64,000 nt of DNA, from contig ML978154.1 of the NCBI GenBank assembly GCA_010015745.1, positions 644,668 to 708,667 on the forward strand, given 5' to 3'. The stretch is from Setomelanomma holmii (Eukaryota; Ascomycota; Dothideomycetes; Pleosporales; Phaeosphaeriaceae). Each line of letters begins with the position of its first letter. Position 1 is the first letter of the stretch. This document shows positions 46,659-58,785 of the stretch, in pieces. The notes beneath the pieces are model-generated. The model saw nothing but the letters and a program-made list of their open reading frames with translations, did not search any database and was not told the origin of the DNA. The position numbers and the translations under genes were made by a program.

Positions 46659-47976
46659 AACAAAGTCGAACGCGGAACGGTCGGTAAATGGCGACGGACA
46701 TCAGGACCAGCCCGGCTAGGCATGAGATGACGACCTTGCTGCATCGTCTTGTGCGGCTGCATTGTGAGGAGTTTAGGTTTTCCTCATTCTTACGATTTCT
46801 TTTGTACCTTCAATGGCGATGCCAGACCCGCTGCATATACGGCGTGTGGGCATATGGCGCTCGGGGGTAATTGTTTTCCATAGGGGCGTTCTTGGTTTAG
46901 AGCAGCATTTGCTCTTCACTCTGCTCGCAGCTCGACAGAACGCGACGATGTATTGATTTCATGGGGCAAGGAGGAATGCAGGGTATTCTGTAGCTGTAGT
47001 TTCTAATACAAAGATAAAGTCCACGAACGCTCCACTTGCACCTGTGGTGAGATGATCCTGCTCTCTGAGCCAATAACCTTAGATCATCTCCCACCTGCGG
47101 ATAGCTAGACACCAAAACCTTTGAGCCTGCACGTTGCTAAGACTTGTCCACATACAAGTAGGCTGGCGACAAGCCACACACGGATGAAAGCGGTGTTGCG
47201 TTAGAAAATCACACAATTCAAGTCTAGTCCCTTAAATATCGAGGCACGAGACCTTTTGAGCATGCCTTGAAGCCAGAATTTCATGCCCCTCATCCGACAA
47301 CCCCCCGAACTCACCGATCCTCACGCTCGAAACTAACTTCGCCGGCGCGCTGCCATAAAGCGCCACATGGCCGCGTCAACCGAGGATCTCCGCTGTCGTG
47401 CTGCTTTGGGCTTGGGGCGGGTGGATGACATGCATGAACTTTTGGTCTCGTGATTTAGCGCGCTTGGTTGAGTTAACGGCGCTGCAAAGGTGCTTGGGAC
47501 TTGGCGCGGTGTGAGATGAGGATTGGTGGATGAGGAAATGAGCGTTGAGATGGGTGGGGTGGGTGCAGGTGGTGGGATGTTGGTGGGATGAGAGGGGCAG
47601 GGAGGGGTAGAATTGGGCAGGGCGGAGGGGAAGGAAGGACAAAGGATTTGGATGGGACGTTTCGAGTGGGATTTTTGAATTGTGGATTTGTGAGCTTGTC
47701 ATTTTATATCAGCTACTGGCGTATAGAAGCGCAGCTGAAGTCTTCCGATCTTCAGGAAGCGTAAACCCCAATGCGTGCAAAGGAATACAGCGAGAGCAAC
47801 ATCGCGACGCTGATTTGCGACGATGTACATGAACACTACCGCCCTCATCCACTTCTCTGTTCGACGATGTTAAGACCGAAGAGACGTCCTTGCTGTGCGA
47901 AGTAACGCAACGCAACTCTGCTCCAAATCTATGCCTCAAGGTTGGCGCAGCCCAATTGAGTAGAGGCAAGGCTCGC
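46659..47976. other. Intergenic region
   Basis: Convergent 3' ends of the velvet gene and the Hsp70-like gene. The 108-codon minus frame (47376-47702) is Ser/Pro/His-rich and not convincing. Confidence 0.45.
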
Positions 47977-50010
47977 TCAAGCTTCGTAGTTGGCAGTCAC
48001 GGTGCCATACTTCTTGCCGTTGACAGTGACAGAGAATTCCAAAGAAGACTGGACCGATATCTCGACATTGAAGCTCAAGCGATAGTACCAGCGACCATTG
48101 GGGCTAAGCCGCTTGATGAACTGATCGTCCGGTACGTCTGAAAGGTCGACCTTGAGCGAGGCCACGTGGGATATAGCCTGCCATATTGTTAGTGTGGTCT
48201 ACCTGAAGGATACCAAGAGGACTTACCCAATCATAAGACTTGATGGGAGCGACATCAGACTCGGAAGCTTTTAGCTCCGCAGTTGTCTCTCTGTACTCTC
48301 CAGACCAGAAATCCTGGCTGAATACCAGCTTCGTGCAGGCTGACGAGGACGTGGCCAGATTCTGACCCTTCTTGATCAGCCACGACATGCAGTTGTTAGC
48401 CCGCTTGACACTGTCGTGTTCGTCGATGTACGATTCGCGTTCTGAGTGCAGACCAGGGATGAACACTTTAGACGAAGGTGTTCCATAGTGTCTACGACAC
48501 TTGCGGTTCAGGACCAACGCATCACCATCGACCTCAAGACCCTTAGCCGCCGCACCTCGGACCACGGCTGACCAGCTATACTCATGTCAGTACTGTGGTG
48601 AGGTGAATCGTTAAAACCGTGTAACACTTACGCATAGGCAGGCCTGATCGCAATTATGCCTTTTCCTTCGGCAAATGCTTTGATCTCAGAGTACACATAC
48701 GCAGACTCTGCAAAACCTCAGACCAGGAATATGTACTATTCAATTCAGCTCATGTTCTTTCCAGAATGGCACGAACAACTTCTCACTTTGATCTCGATGT
48801 CGCCGTAGCAGGCCGCCTGCTCTAATTGCTCCTCAATGAGCTCACAGGTGCGCTTGATGGGGTTGGCGAATAGCTCCTTCATATCGGTGCTTTGATAATC
48901 AGTTCATGGGCAATGCCAGGAAGAGTTGGGTATACGCTTACGGTGTGACCTTGATCTCGCCATCTTGAATGCCTTTCTCGTCATCGTCTGGAAGACTACC
49001 AAGAGGATGTGGCAGGCGCAAAAAGCTGTGCTGCTTCCCGGAGAAGCCGGTCTTAGACTCCATGACGAAGTCTCCTAGGATCCTTCCAAGCCGCTGTGAG
49101 AGCTGAGTATGTGGGACATCCTTGGCATGGCACCCTGCAAGCTGAATGAAATTGTCCAAGCCAAGCTTATCTTCAAGCCATTGAATGAATGCTCGGTCGA
49201 CAAAGGTACTTCCACACTGGTCGCCGTTGCCCACAGTAGCCTCTTCTACTACGGTTGGCTGAAGACCAGCGACCCTGTATGAGATAAGGTCGACTGTGCC
49301 TCCACCCATATCGCAGACAACGAAACCATCACCGATGGCCAACTGGTCGTCGTGAGCTCCTCCTCGGAGTGTTTTGATGGTGAAGATAGCAGCTGCTTCA
49401 GGCTCGGTGATGGTGAGGGTCTGTACAAGCTGAGGGAACTCCTTCGTGTTGAAGCCCGCTTGGTCGAGGGCTGTCTTAGTACGAGTCTTTGCGAGATCCG
49501 ACCACACTGCAGGTACAGTCATGACAAAGACGATGGGCAGTGTCCTCCAAAGACCCGCGCCATACATCTCGTCAAGGTTCTTGACGACATGCTCCTTGAC
49601 GCAGCGAAGGAAATCTGCAATGATATCGACAGGGTGTCTACGTGGGCCCACAACAGCCGTGGCGAGCTCTCGTACGATCTTGGCTGCTTCGCCTGACTGC
49701 TGACGATCGAGCTGGAGTTTCATCCACATGTATCGTCCCTCGTTAGGCGGGATGTTGGAGCCCCACTCAATGCCGGTCTTTAGGTACGCGATCTCACTCG
49801 GGACCTTCTCCTTTGTGCCAATCTTCGTGTGGCAGGATGGCCAGTTCTGAATCACATGGATCGGATTGCCTTGAGCGCCATCGTCGGAGATCTCGCAAAT
49901 TGCGATGCCTAGAAGGGTCAGAGATAGTACACACTTGCGAGCAGAGTGATTTACGTACCTGAGTATGTTGTACCGAAATCTGCCGCTATGACTATATGGC
50001 TGCGACGCAT
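47977..50010 (-). pseudogene. Hsp70-like (actin-fold ATPase) gene with an in-frame TGA
   Basis: Six exons (50010-49959, 49908-48942, 48889-48787, 48735-48632, 48575-48227, 48177-47977) keep frame and would give 591 codons. Visible motifs are the phosphate-1 loop IAADFGTTYSGIAI, TITEPEAAA, phosphate-2 DMGGGTVDLISY, and the adenosine region read as YIFLV-stop-GFAESAYVY. There the conserved first Gly of the LVGGF loop is replaced by TGA (48718-48720), one base from GGA. No alternative splice site removes it in frame. Relatives are the HSPA12-like proteins expanded in fungi, with a non-classical C-terminus. It faces the broken coiled-coil gene at 50355 across a 344-bp shared promoter. Confidence 0.8.
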
Positions 50011-50354
50011 CTTGAGTGCGTCTGCCTTGCGAAAGGTAATTTCCTTGTGCGGTCGAGGGTGAGTCTGGCTGCTGCAAAAAAACAATAAGGGTGAGAGACT
50101 AGGAGGAGTTACAGCCCAGGAATTATATATGCGGAGAAATGATTGTGCGCAGCGAACAGTTTCTGTCTCTTTCCATGGGCGGAAGTGAAAGCGAAGGTGA
50201 GACAACAGTCTTAGACCAAAACAAATTCTCAGACTCCCGCAGCCCTCTCCTCAACGCCAAACCCACACCAAATCAAGTCATTTTGACTTTCGCATCTGGC
50301 TCCCCTCACCGACATTTCACGCGACTACTCCGTACAGCACGAACGATCAGGAAT
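50011..50354. promoter_or_regulatory. Shared divergent promoter of the Hsp70-like/coiled-coil pair
   Basis: The two start codons are 344 bp apart and head to head. A TATA-like TTATATAT (50123-50130) lies about 113 nt upstream of the Hsp70-like ATG. Confidence 0.5.
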
Positions 50355-51911
50355 ATGGAGGACACTCCAGAAGAGAAGAAGGGCACTCTCAAAGGACTGG
50401 TAGGTGGAGAACATTAACGAGAAGAAGAAGAGCTTTTAAGCTTGAACTAGACTAACAGCGACTGCACAGTGGGGTTATGTCACCGGAAGCTCTAAAGACT
50501 CAAACCATTCCGAAGACAACGGCGGGCGCGAAGAGCGTGCAGGCGCACCGTCCACCTCAAAGCATGAGCCCTCCGACGAGAACGTTGACATGACCAACGA
50601 CATCCGCAGTTAAGGCGCGACACGGTCAGCGTGAACAGAACCTCAGACGATCATCGATACCATGTTCGCGCGGGAAGCCAGGCGACGGCAACTTCAGCAA
50701 ACGCCGCTTTCAAGGCCAATACTCTGGCGAAACGCGAAGAGGAGTTACGAGCATTGCAACATCTCTATGAAGACATGGAAGGTAACCTTCGTCACGCACG
50801 GAAGGAAGCGGCACGGTTGAGGGAAGAGCGCGATTTCGTCAAGGACCAACAGAAGTATATCTCGTCGAGGTACGAATACATCGTCCAAAATTACCTGGAG
50901 CCCTATGCGCAGCACATCGGCGCTCACTACAACGATAAGTACGGTGATACCGTGCAACTGGTTCTGGACCCCTTGTTGAAGAACGCCGTCCAAGCCGTCG
51001 CGATGGAAACTGAGACCGAGAGCCTCAAGGAGCAGATATAAGATCTACAAAAGGAGATGCTGGCCAATGTGGACAAAGTACAAGCTGTGTCGGATCAACA
51101 GTTCGAACATAGTTTCCGTGCCCTGGCTTCGTCTATCAAGTCCCTCAGTCGGCTTCTTCAGTTAACCGGCAAGTTCGACATTGGCGAGGTTCTCGGGGTG
51201 CCTCTTCTGCTGCAGGATATGTCCATCGAGCTTCTGCGCGGTCGTATCCGGAAGAAGTGCTTCATCGAAGTGTATTTATGGTCAACTCTACTCGACATGG
51301 TGTTCCGAGACCCATTCAAAGTCTTTGGACCACACTTCGATGCGCAGAGCGACGTCTGGAAGGATATATTTGGCTCAGACTTCTTCCCTGACTGGCCGAA
51401 ACCTACGACCCGATCTGAGACCTGGCGATACACTGTCGCAGAACAGGTCTCGCAGATCGTCGGAGTCGACCTCATCACCGAAGGCAAGCTCAAGAAGAAG
51501 ACTGGCCAAGATCAAGAAGTGCGTCAGGACATGGATCAAAGCGTTCTTGAGGTCCGCATCTTTGTCGCAACCTCCATCGAGAGTGGACTGGCTATGATCG
51601 CTTCTGCCATGGACAGTTCCTTGATCCAAGATGTCGTTGACAAAGCTTTCACGCTTGCCCTGCACATGTCGCTCCAGCGGGCGCGCTTCCAGATCACCTA
51701 CCCTGCTCTTGGTGCTCGCTTCGTTAAGGAGGAGATGAAGTGTGACTCTGATGGCGATGGAGATGAGATGTCCAATGGTAAGGTGGCTGTGGTCATCAAT
51801 CCCGGCCTCACAAAGTGGGGTGATGCACTTGGCAAGAATCTAGAGTATCGTTACGACATCGTGCCATCTTTTGTCCAGCTGGAGGCCACAGATGGAGTGT
51901 CTCTGATCTAG
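50355..51911 (+). pseudogene. Coiled-coil protein gene broken by a frameshift and a TAA
   Basis: Exon 1 (50355-50399, MEDTPEEKKGTLKGL) splices over a 70-nt intron to 50470, giving WGYVTGSSKDSNHS and an acidic, Ser-rich stretch. This runs into TAA at about 50611. The following sequence continues in another frame (LRRDTVSVNRTSDDH...), as if one base were lost near 50610. It encodes a coiled coil (REEELRALQHLYEDMEGNL, RKEAARLREERDFVKDQQ). A second in-frame stop, TAA at 51039-51041, interrupts EQI-stop-DLQKEML. The frame then stays open to 51911 through a helical C-terminal domain (LLQLTGKFDIGEVLGVPLLL ... YDIVPSFVQLEATDG). I recognise no family. Divergent pairing with the Hsp70-like gene suggests a functional partner. 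Confidence 0.7.
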
Positions 51912-52460
51912 CAAAGAATGCTCTAGAGAGATGGGTGCTGCGCACAAGGCAGTTCGGTGTGGGATATTCACCAAGAACTGATGGAAAGCAGGCTACATCG
52001 GCAAGGCAGAATATGTCTGAGGGAGGAGGCATTCGGCAGCGTCAACGTGAATTTGCAACGGGGCGGAAAGTAATGAGACGGAGACTCGCTATATCATCAC
52101 GTACTGAAATCTTAAATCAAGCTCTGCCACTCAGTTGCGGTTCTCAAAACTCATGCTGGTGTCTAAGTTTCGAGTGAATCTTCACGTCAGAGGCGCGATT
52201 TGCGCCATCCCATTTCGACGCTAGCGCCATTTGCACGCGTCGACTCTAGCATGGCATCCTCACATAACTGTGCAAGCACCCGCGCCCACGCATACCAATT
52301 GTCTTCTCCGCTTCTCCATAATACATTGCGCTTCTACATTATTCTTTTCCTGGGTCTGAAATACGCCATGAGCTTCTCTGCCTGTTAATAACCCTTGACA
52401 CGCCGCCAAACGCGTCTCCACGCGCGCCTGCAGTGCACGCCGATCCCACTACAAACGACA
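51912..52460. promoter_or_regulatory. Intergenic region upstream of CDC45
   Basis: About 550 bp of 3' and promoter sequence. An ACGCGT at about 52408 matches the fungal MCB element typical of G1/S replication genes, about 50 nt before the CDC45 ATG. Confidence 0.45.
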
Positions 52461-55071
52461 ATGTACCTCCCACGCAACCTGATCGCACACCTCTACAACA
52501 ATCTCATCAAACGAACACATGCCGCTGCTCCACCAGTTCTCCTACTCGTTGCTCTCGAGCCAGACGCGCTTTGCGCCTGCAGAATACTTACCGCGTTACT
52601 GAAGCGCGACTATATACCCCACAAAATACAACCTATAGCCGGATATGGCGACCTGTCACGTGCGGCTGAAGATCTGGTACGGCCGATGCGGACAACAGAA
52701 GGCGGAAGCGGAGGCGTTGTAGTGTGTCTAGGCGTGGGTGGCATGGTCGATCTGGAAGAGACGCTGGGGCTGGACATGGACGAGAACGGGCAGGGCGGGA
52801 CAGGCGATGTTGAAGTCTGGGTACTGGACGCGAGACGGCCGTGGAACCTTGCGAATGTATTTGGCACGCCCATCAGCGAAGACCCGCTCACTGGAGAGCT
52901 TGTACGGCGACAGTCTGGCGTGGACAAGGGCAAGATACTGCAGAACTACCAATCATCAAGAGGAGGCATAATAGTGTTCGACGACGGCGACATCGAAGAG
53001 GAGCTACAATCAGAGCGGACAGCGTACTGCGCGTTGGAAGAAATGCCGGAGGTTGGAGAGGAAGACGACCTAGACGAGGACTCGGACGACCAAGATGAGC
53101 TGCAATCTTCTGCACAGTTACCAAAGAAGAGGAAGTCATGGAGCGAAGAGGATAACTCAGAAGACGACATGTCGGACGATGAGCGGCCACGGCAACGGCG
53201 GAGAAGTAATTCGGTATGTATACAGGTACACCGCGGTTGAACGACGATCTGACAACGCCCAGGGCGGCTCAATACCGTCATCACCAGATCGAAGGCCAGC
53301 GCGAAGAGGACTGCTCATAGAGAACCAACTAGGCGGCTCATCAGACTTCTCGCGATCAGACTCACGCAGCCGCTCAGCATCACCAACAGTAGCCGCACCG
53401 AAGGAGAAGTCTGTCCGAAGTCTACGAAAACAGCTCATGGCCATGAGGAACAAGCACACCAGTGTGCTCGACAAATACTACCAACTTGGCGCGTCTTACT
53501 CAGAACCAGTTTCGTCACTCGTATACGCTCTGGCATCCGAGCTCGGTCGCGAAGACAACGACCTTTTGTGGAACGCAATAGTCGGCGTGAGCAGTCTGGA
53601 GCTTTACGGGCGGACAGGCAGCGGTGTCGGTCTCAACCCACTCTCAGCAGCAGGTGGCTCAGCAGGGTGGAACGGGAATCGAGGCGAACAAATACGGTCC
53701 GTGTTTCGAGACGAAGTACGGCGCCTCAATCCAGTCACAGATCCCTCTGGGGTGGCTCGCGATGCCAGCATGGGCGACGCAAGCGGCGTGATCCCCACCA
53801 GTGCCCGTTCAGCCACAGACAAGTCAATACGACTTTCCCCAGAGCCACGCTTCCTTCTCCTGCGACACTGGTCGCTATACGAAAGCATGCTACACTCTCC
53901 CTACCTCTCCGCTAAACTTCACATCTGGAGCGACGCAGGGCAAAAGCGCCTTGCCAAACTCCTGGCAAAGATGGGAGTATCACTCTCGGAATGCAAACAA
54001 AGATACACACACATGGACATGGACCTTAAGCGTGGGCTTCGAGAACGCCTCCTAAAGTTCGCACCACAATACGGTCTCGACGGACTCGTGCCACCACCAC
54101 CCCGCAGCGGCGACATGAAAGACGGCTGGGGCTTCGTACGCTGCTGGGGCTGGAAAGCCTGTCTCTCGGCCATCGATGCAGGTGTCATCCTCGGTGCCAT
54201 CCTCGAAGTCGGCGACGCAAAAGATCTCTCCCAGTCCGCTCTCGACTCCTCCAACCACATCATCGCAACTCAAGACCACGCAAGCGAAATAACGTCAACA
54301 CAAGAAGAACAGTCCGCTGCACAAGAACATATCACATCCCGTTTCTGGACCGCATACGACGCCCTAAATTCCATCGACCTCTTAACACAACACATCGCCA
54401 CAGCCCAACACCTCCACCGCGCCATCCTCCGCACAGGTACCCAACTCATCGAAAAGAAACAAATCCGCCACCTGCGCGCCTTCCGCATGGCCGTCGTAAA
54501 GGAAGGCCCAGACGTAACTCTCTTCACCCACCCCGGCGCCCTCACCAAACTCGCCCTCTGGATCGCAGAAGCCATCGTCGAACTCAACGGCACAAAAGGC
54601 AAGAACCGGGGCTCAGAACTCGTAATGGCCGGCCTAGACGAGTCGCGGGGTTTATACGTCGTCGTCGGTCTTGGTGGCGGCGGTGCGACGGAATCAGCAA
54701 AGGAGAGATTGATCAAGCGCACTGCAAGAGAGAAGGCTAGAGAGGAAAAACGCACTGCTAAGCTACGCGACAAAGAACGTAAACGCGCCGCACGTATCGC
54801 GCGCAACCTCGCTGCCGGCCTCGAGGAAGACGAAGTCGAAGACGACGACACCGAGTCTGAATCTGAAGCTTCCTCCGACGAGTCCGATGATGACGACGAC
54901 CGCCAAAAAGGATACGGGCGGAATCGGTTCGGGAATGCGTTTCAGGAGGTGGTCAGGGAGACGGGAGCGAGGGTGCGGATGGATAGTTTTGAGGCTTGTG
55001 TGATTGAGATTCGCAAGGAGGATTTGAGTGGATTCTTGGAGAAGTTAAGTATGAAGGCTGTTGTTGGGTGA
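52461..55071 (+). CDS. CDC45: CDC45, replicative helicase (CMG) subunit
   Basis: Two exons (52461-53214, 53264-55071) give 853 residues. CDC45 joins MCM2-7 and GINS to form the CMG helicase at replication forks in the nucleus. Visible features are the start MYLPRNLIAHLYNNLIK, ALEPDALCACRILTALLKRD, the long acidic insert (EEDDLDEDSDDQDE), LDKYYQLGASYSEPVSSLVY, NDLLWNAIVGVSSLEL, LLRHWSLYESMLHSPYLSAKL and VVVGLGG. Two further charged insertions, including a long acidic stretch near residues 770-800, make it larger than yeast Cdc45 (650), as is common in filamentous fungi. Confidence 0.95.
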
Positions 55072-55447
55072 GGGTGGCGATGGGTGGGAGGGAGGAGGAT
55101 TATAGCATAGTATCACGTCGGCAAGACAGTTCCTTTTTGTGTTGTGGTGGAGGACGGGGAGGCATAGCGTGGCATATTTTTTGGCGTTCGGCGGAGCGTT
55201 TTTTATTGTTTCATGTGGGATAGGTGGTGGGAAGACAACATGTAGCGATGAAGTTCCTTTAGCATTAGCAATCCGTTACCATACAGCAATGATTCTCACT
55301 TTCATTCAGGCAAGGCACGCCTCCCCATGTGATGTCGCTACATTTCAAAGAATAAGTAAAGTGGTATCAGAAACAACGCCTCCACGAACGCGCTCCACTT
55401 GGGCATTCTCGCACTCCTCACAAATATGCCTCAAGACCGATCCGTAT
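55072..55447. other. Convergent 3' region
   Basis: This lies between CDC45 and the GPAT gene. No gene is seen. Confidence 0.5.
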
Positions 55448-57874
55448 CTACCAAATCCCCCGATTCCTCTGCACCCCCATCGTAACGCCCTCCTCCTCAC
55501 TGTCATGCCCATCACATCCAGCCCCACTACTCCTCCTCTTCCCCTTCCTTTGCTTAACGCCATCCTTCAATCTCCTCTTAACCTCATCCAGGTTATCATC
55601 GATATTGCTAAACGGCTTAAGCGTAAACCCGCCTAAGTTCGCACTCGATGTATTCCTGCTCCTCGACTTTTTCGGCGTGTGCGGTCTACTACTGAAGATG
55701 TCCTGATTTGCGAGATCGCCAAACGACTCGTTACGTGGGAGGTGATTCGAGGCGCCAGGGGATGACGGCGAGGCGGGGAAGTCGTATGTGCCGACGTGTT
55801 GGGAGTTTTCTTTTGCGGCGTCTGCGTCTGTTTTGATGGGTGGTGGGGTGGTGGGTTCTGATGCGTCTTTGGAGAAGGGGTCTTGGATGATGCGTTTGCT
55901 GTAGAAGTCGTTGTACATTTCGGGGCCGAGCTCGTTGATGATGTTGTTGACGCGTATGGCGAGGTCTTCGCGGCGTTTTTGTAATCTCGATAGTTCGCTG
56001 TTGGAGAAGGGGTTCATGGCTTTCCAGAGTGGACCGAGGGATTTGAAGATGTCCATTGCGACTTCGCCGAATCGGAGAGCCTGGTAGGTGACGAATGGAT
56101 AGATGACTGATTGTGCCGCGATGAGATATCTCTTCCTGTACCCTGGTGGGAGCATGCCGTTGCAGCTGTTGTACTTGTACCAGTAAGTCACAATCACAAT
56201 GTACCACATGTATGATAGCGGTGCCACAACCATGGCAACGAGGATCTTCCATGTCGCCATCACATCCTTGGCCTGGACCTTGACATTTGATGCAGCGAGC
56301 GCTTCCTTGGCTTTCTTGATCGAGATAAGCTTGCACATGATGAAGACGAGGCTGAAGAGCAATGTGCCAGGGATGACAAGGATACTCATCATCATCAGCT
56401 TCGCAAGTCGGTAGAAGAAGAGCCCGGCAGCTACAATAGGATTCATCTTGGCATATTGCACCTGATGATCTCGCAGGCCGAGTGCTCGTACCTTGCGATT
56501 GTAGGTCATTACGTCCTTCTTGAGCTCAATGATGCGAGGGTCGTCCTTGTAGCGATCGTAGCCTTGGACCAGACGTCGGTTGAGCTCGACCACCCTGGGG
56601 AGCGGCAGCTTGGTGCCTTTCGAGTTGTATAGACGTCGCACAGCTTGGATGACCTACGCTTATGCTGTCAGCATGCATTTGAGCATCTTCATGTCAGATT
56701 TCGTACCGCAAGAGTGTCTGGCTCAGGAGTGGTGACCGTGACTGAGATCAGACCCTGGCGAACATTCTCTAGCATCTCGCCAATAGCTTTTCTACGCTCC
56801 TCTGATCCCTGTCGTGTGAAACTCTGGGCAAGCTCCGGTGGAACCTCGATCGCTGTGCCAAATTCGAGGACAGCCCTTGAGCGAAATTTGTGGGCGTGGA
56901 AGTAGTTCATGCCGACAGGTAAGATCTTCAAGTTACAGTCAGGCTTGGATGCGACTGTACCGAGAGCCATGATTGCGACACCAGCTACGAGATGTTAGCC
57001 ACGTCAGAGCACATGACATGGGAGCTTACCTTTTAGTGGCAGAAGATCTGTCCGGTCATGGCTACCTCCTTCTGGAAAGATGCCAATGCTTCCACCATGA
57101 TGAAGTACGGTGTGTACAGCGTCGTACACTTCTGTCTGGTCAAGCTTCGGTGCAACCTTGAAGTCAATTCCGTCAAAGCCTTCTGCGTTCGGCCTTTGAT
57201 CCGCAGCACCGTCAATGAAAGTGCCGTCTTTCGTCATGTCATTTCGTCCAGTAAGCTGTTGTAGTGCAATTCCACCCTTGAAGGCACGCTTCAATCTGAT
57301 TTCTTCTGGGCCCTTGATCTCCAGGATCTCGGCAGTCGCCGCCTTGTTGTCCACCTTTGGCAGCACTATTGAGCCCCCGACCTGGAACTCTTTGTCCTCG
57401 AAGTTGGTGTCGACGCCGCGGAGGAGGGTCGGATCGTTGATAGGATCGGGGAGGTAAATCTTGCCTTTCGCAGGCTTTGTCATGTCCATGGCTCTGCCCA
57501 CCGGTACCACGCCCGTCAAGCCTGCCATTGCGCCAATGAACTTCCGCTTCATCGATTTGTCCGCAATAAGGAACTGTATGCGGCGACCGGATTCTTTCTT
57601 GACGATGCGCATCAACATCAGAGGGTCGACAAACTGCTCCACGTTAGCACGCCATGCCCTGCTATCGGTCCCGATCTAAGGCTACCTGATTCGCATGTGG
57701 TGCACACACGAAGATGACTGGTCCTTCTTTTGGCACCTTCCAACTACTTCTGGGGTGGACTTCTCGGAAGAAGAGCTCCACGAATATCGAAAAGACCCAC
57801 AGAAACGCATCGTAGACATATTTGTTCATGACCGCAAGAGGCTTCTTGCCTTTGCCATGGCTGTCCGTCGCCAT
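55448..57874 (-). CDS. SCT1: Glycerol-3-phosphate/dihydroxyacetone-phosphate acyltransferase (SCT1/GPT2 type)
   Basis: Four exons (57874-57686, 57633-57030, 56984-56707, 56653-55448) give 758 residues. It catalyses the first acylation step of glycerolipid synthesis at the ER. Motif I reads APHANQFVDP (split by the first intron), motif III FPEGGSHDRTDLLPLK, and motif IV KILPVGMNYFHAHKF; PKEGPVIFVC precedes motif I. Several membrane segments lie at about residues 480-630 (LMMMSILVIPGTLLFSLVFI, VMATWKILVAMVVAPLSYMW). The Ser/Thr/Pro-rich cytosolic tail (HTPKKSRSRNTSS) is a likely phosphoregulatory region, as known for yeast SCT1/GPT2. The ATG at 57872-57874 gives MATDSHGKGKKP; the upstream in-frame stretch is unlike the family. 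Confidence 0.93.
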
Positions 57875-58785
57875 GCTGACTTGTGCGTTGTAGTTCGAGC
57901 CTTGTGGTGAGAGGATAGGTGTAGTCGAAGGTAGAGATCGGTGGAAATGATGGCGGATTACGTGATGCGTGAGAGAGACGTTGAGGACACGAAGCGGGGA
58001 TCTGGTGGTCTGAACACGCTGGAAGCTTCTGTCTGGTCTTGCGTTAGCCAACCTTATTCTTCCTTCACATACATCACACTTACCTATAACTCGCGCAAAC
58101 TCAGCAGGTTTCCTTCGCTATCGCTGTCGCGTGTGTTCGGTTGGTAGGAGCATATCAGGCCATGAGATGCGCGAGTGTCCAGTTTTCCGCAATAGCCGAG
58201 CGCCGGCAAGCAGGTCCTTTTGCTGAAGACGGCCAACGGTTACTTGCGTGCAAATAAGGCGCTATTTGTGTTGTTGAGCTCGGAAATGTGGAGGGGGCTC
58301 GCATGCGGGCCGGGGTAGCGGGCGGTTTCTCTGCGCTATGTCATCGGGGGTCAAGCATTGGCGTCCGAGTGTGGCGTTCGCACGCGGGGCACCAGCACGC
58401 GAAAGACATGTCCGAGAACAGTGACATCCTTGCAACATGAACAATTTGCGTGAAGCTAGCATGAGGCTGAACGTCAAGACAAGAATATGCACTTCCGCAT
58501 TTTCACATGCAAGAACGTGCAGTCCACGGGATTAGTCTGCGGTCGGTCCTGTCAGGGTCAAAAGGAGATGGTCCGAGGCACTGTTACTGCATTTGGACGT
58601 TATGCTTTTATTGCGACTATACAGTTACGCTAAGCGTCTGAGCATCTTGGGTGCTGTCTATGTAGGTGCTGTCGAGCAGCCGGGGAATATGTTGTCAAAC
58701 GAACAAATTTGTACAAAATTGGTGCACGTCCCTAATGCGAAGAGGGAGAAGCAGATAGAAGAGAAGGAACATCTCCGTCCACCGC
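57875..58785. other. Intergenic region
   Basis: It holds the GPAT promoter and the 3' region of the DFG5-like gene. No gene is recognisable. Confidence 0.45.

Noticed and set aside
8221..51911. Stop-codon reassignment as the cause of the in-frame stops
   Set aside because: TAA, TAG and TGA are all affected, they fall at different amino acids, and conserved genes in the window end normally with the same codons.
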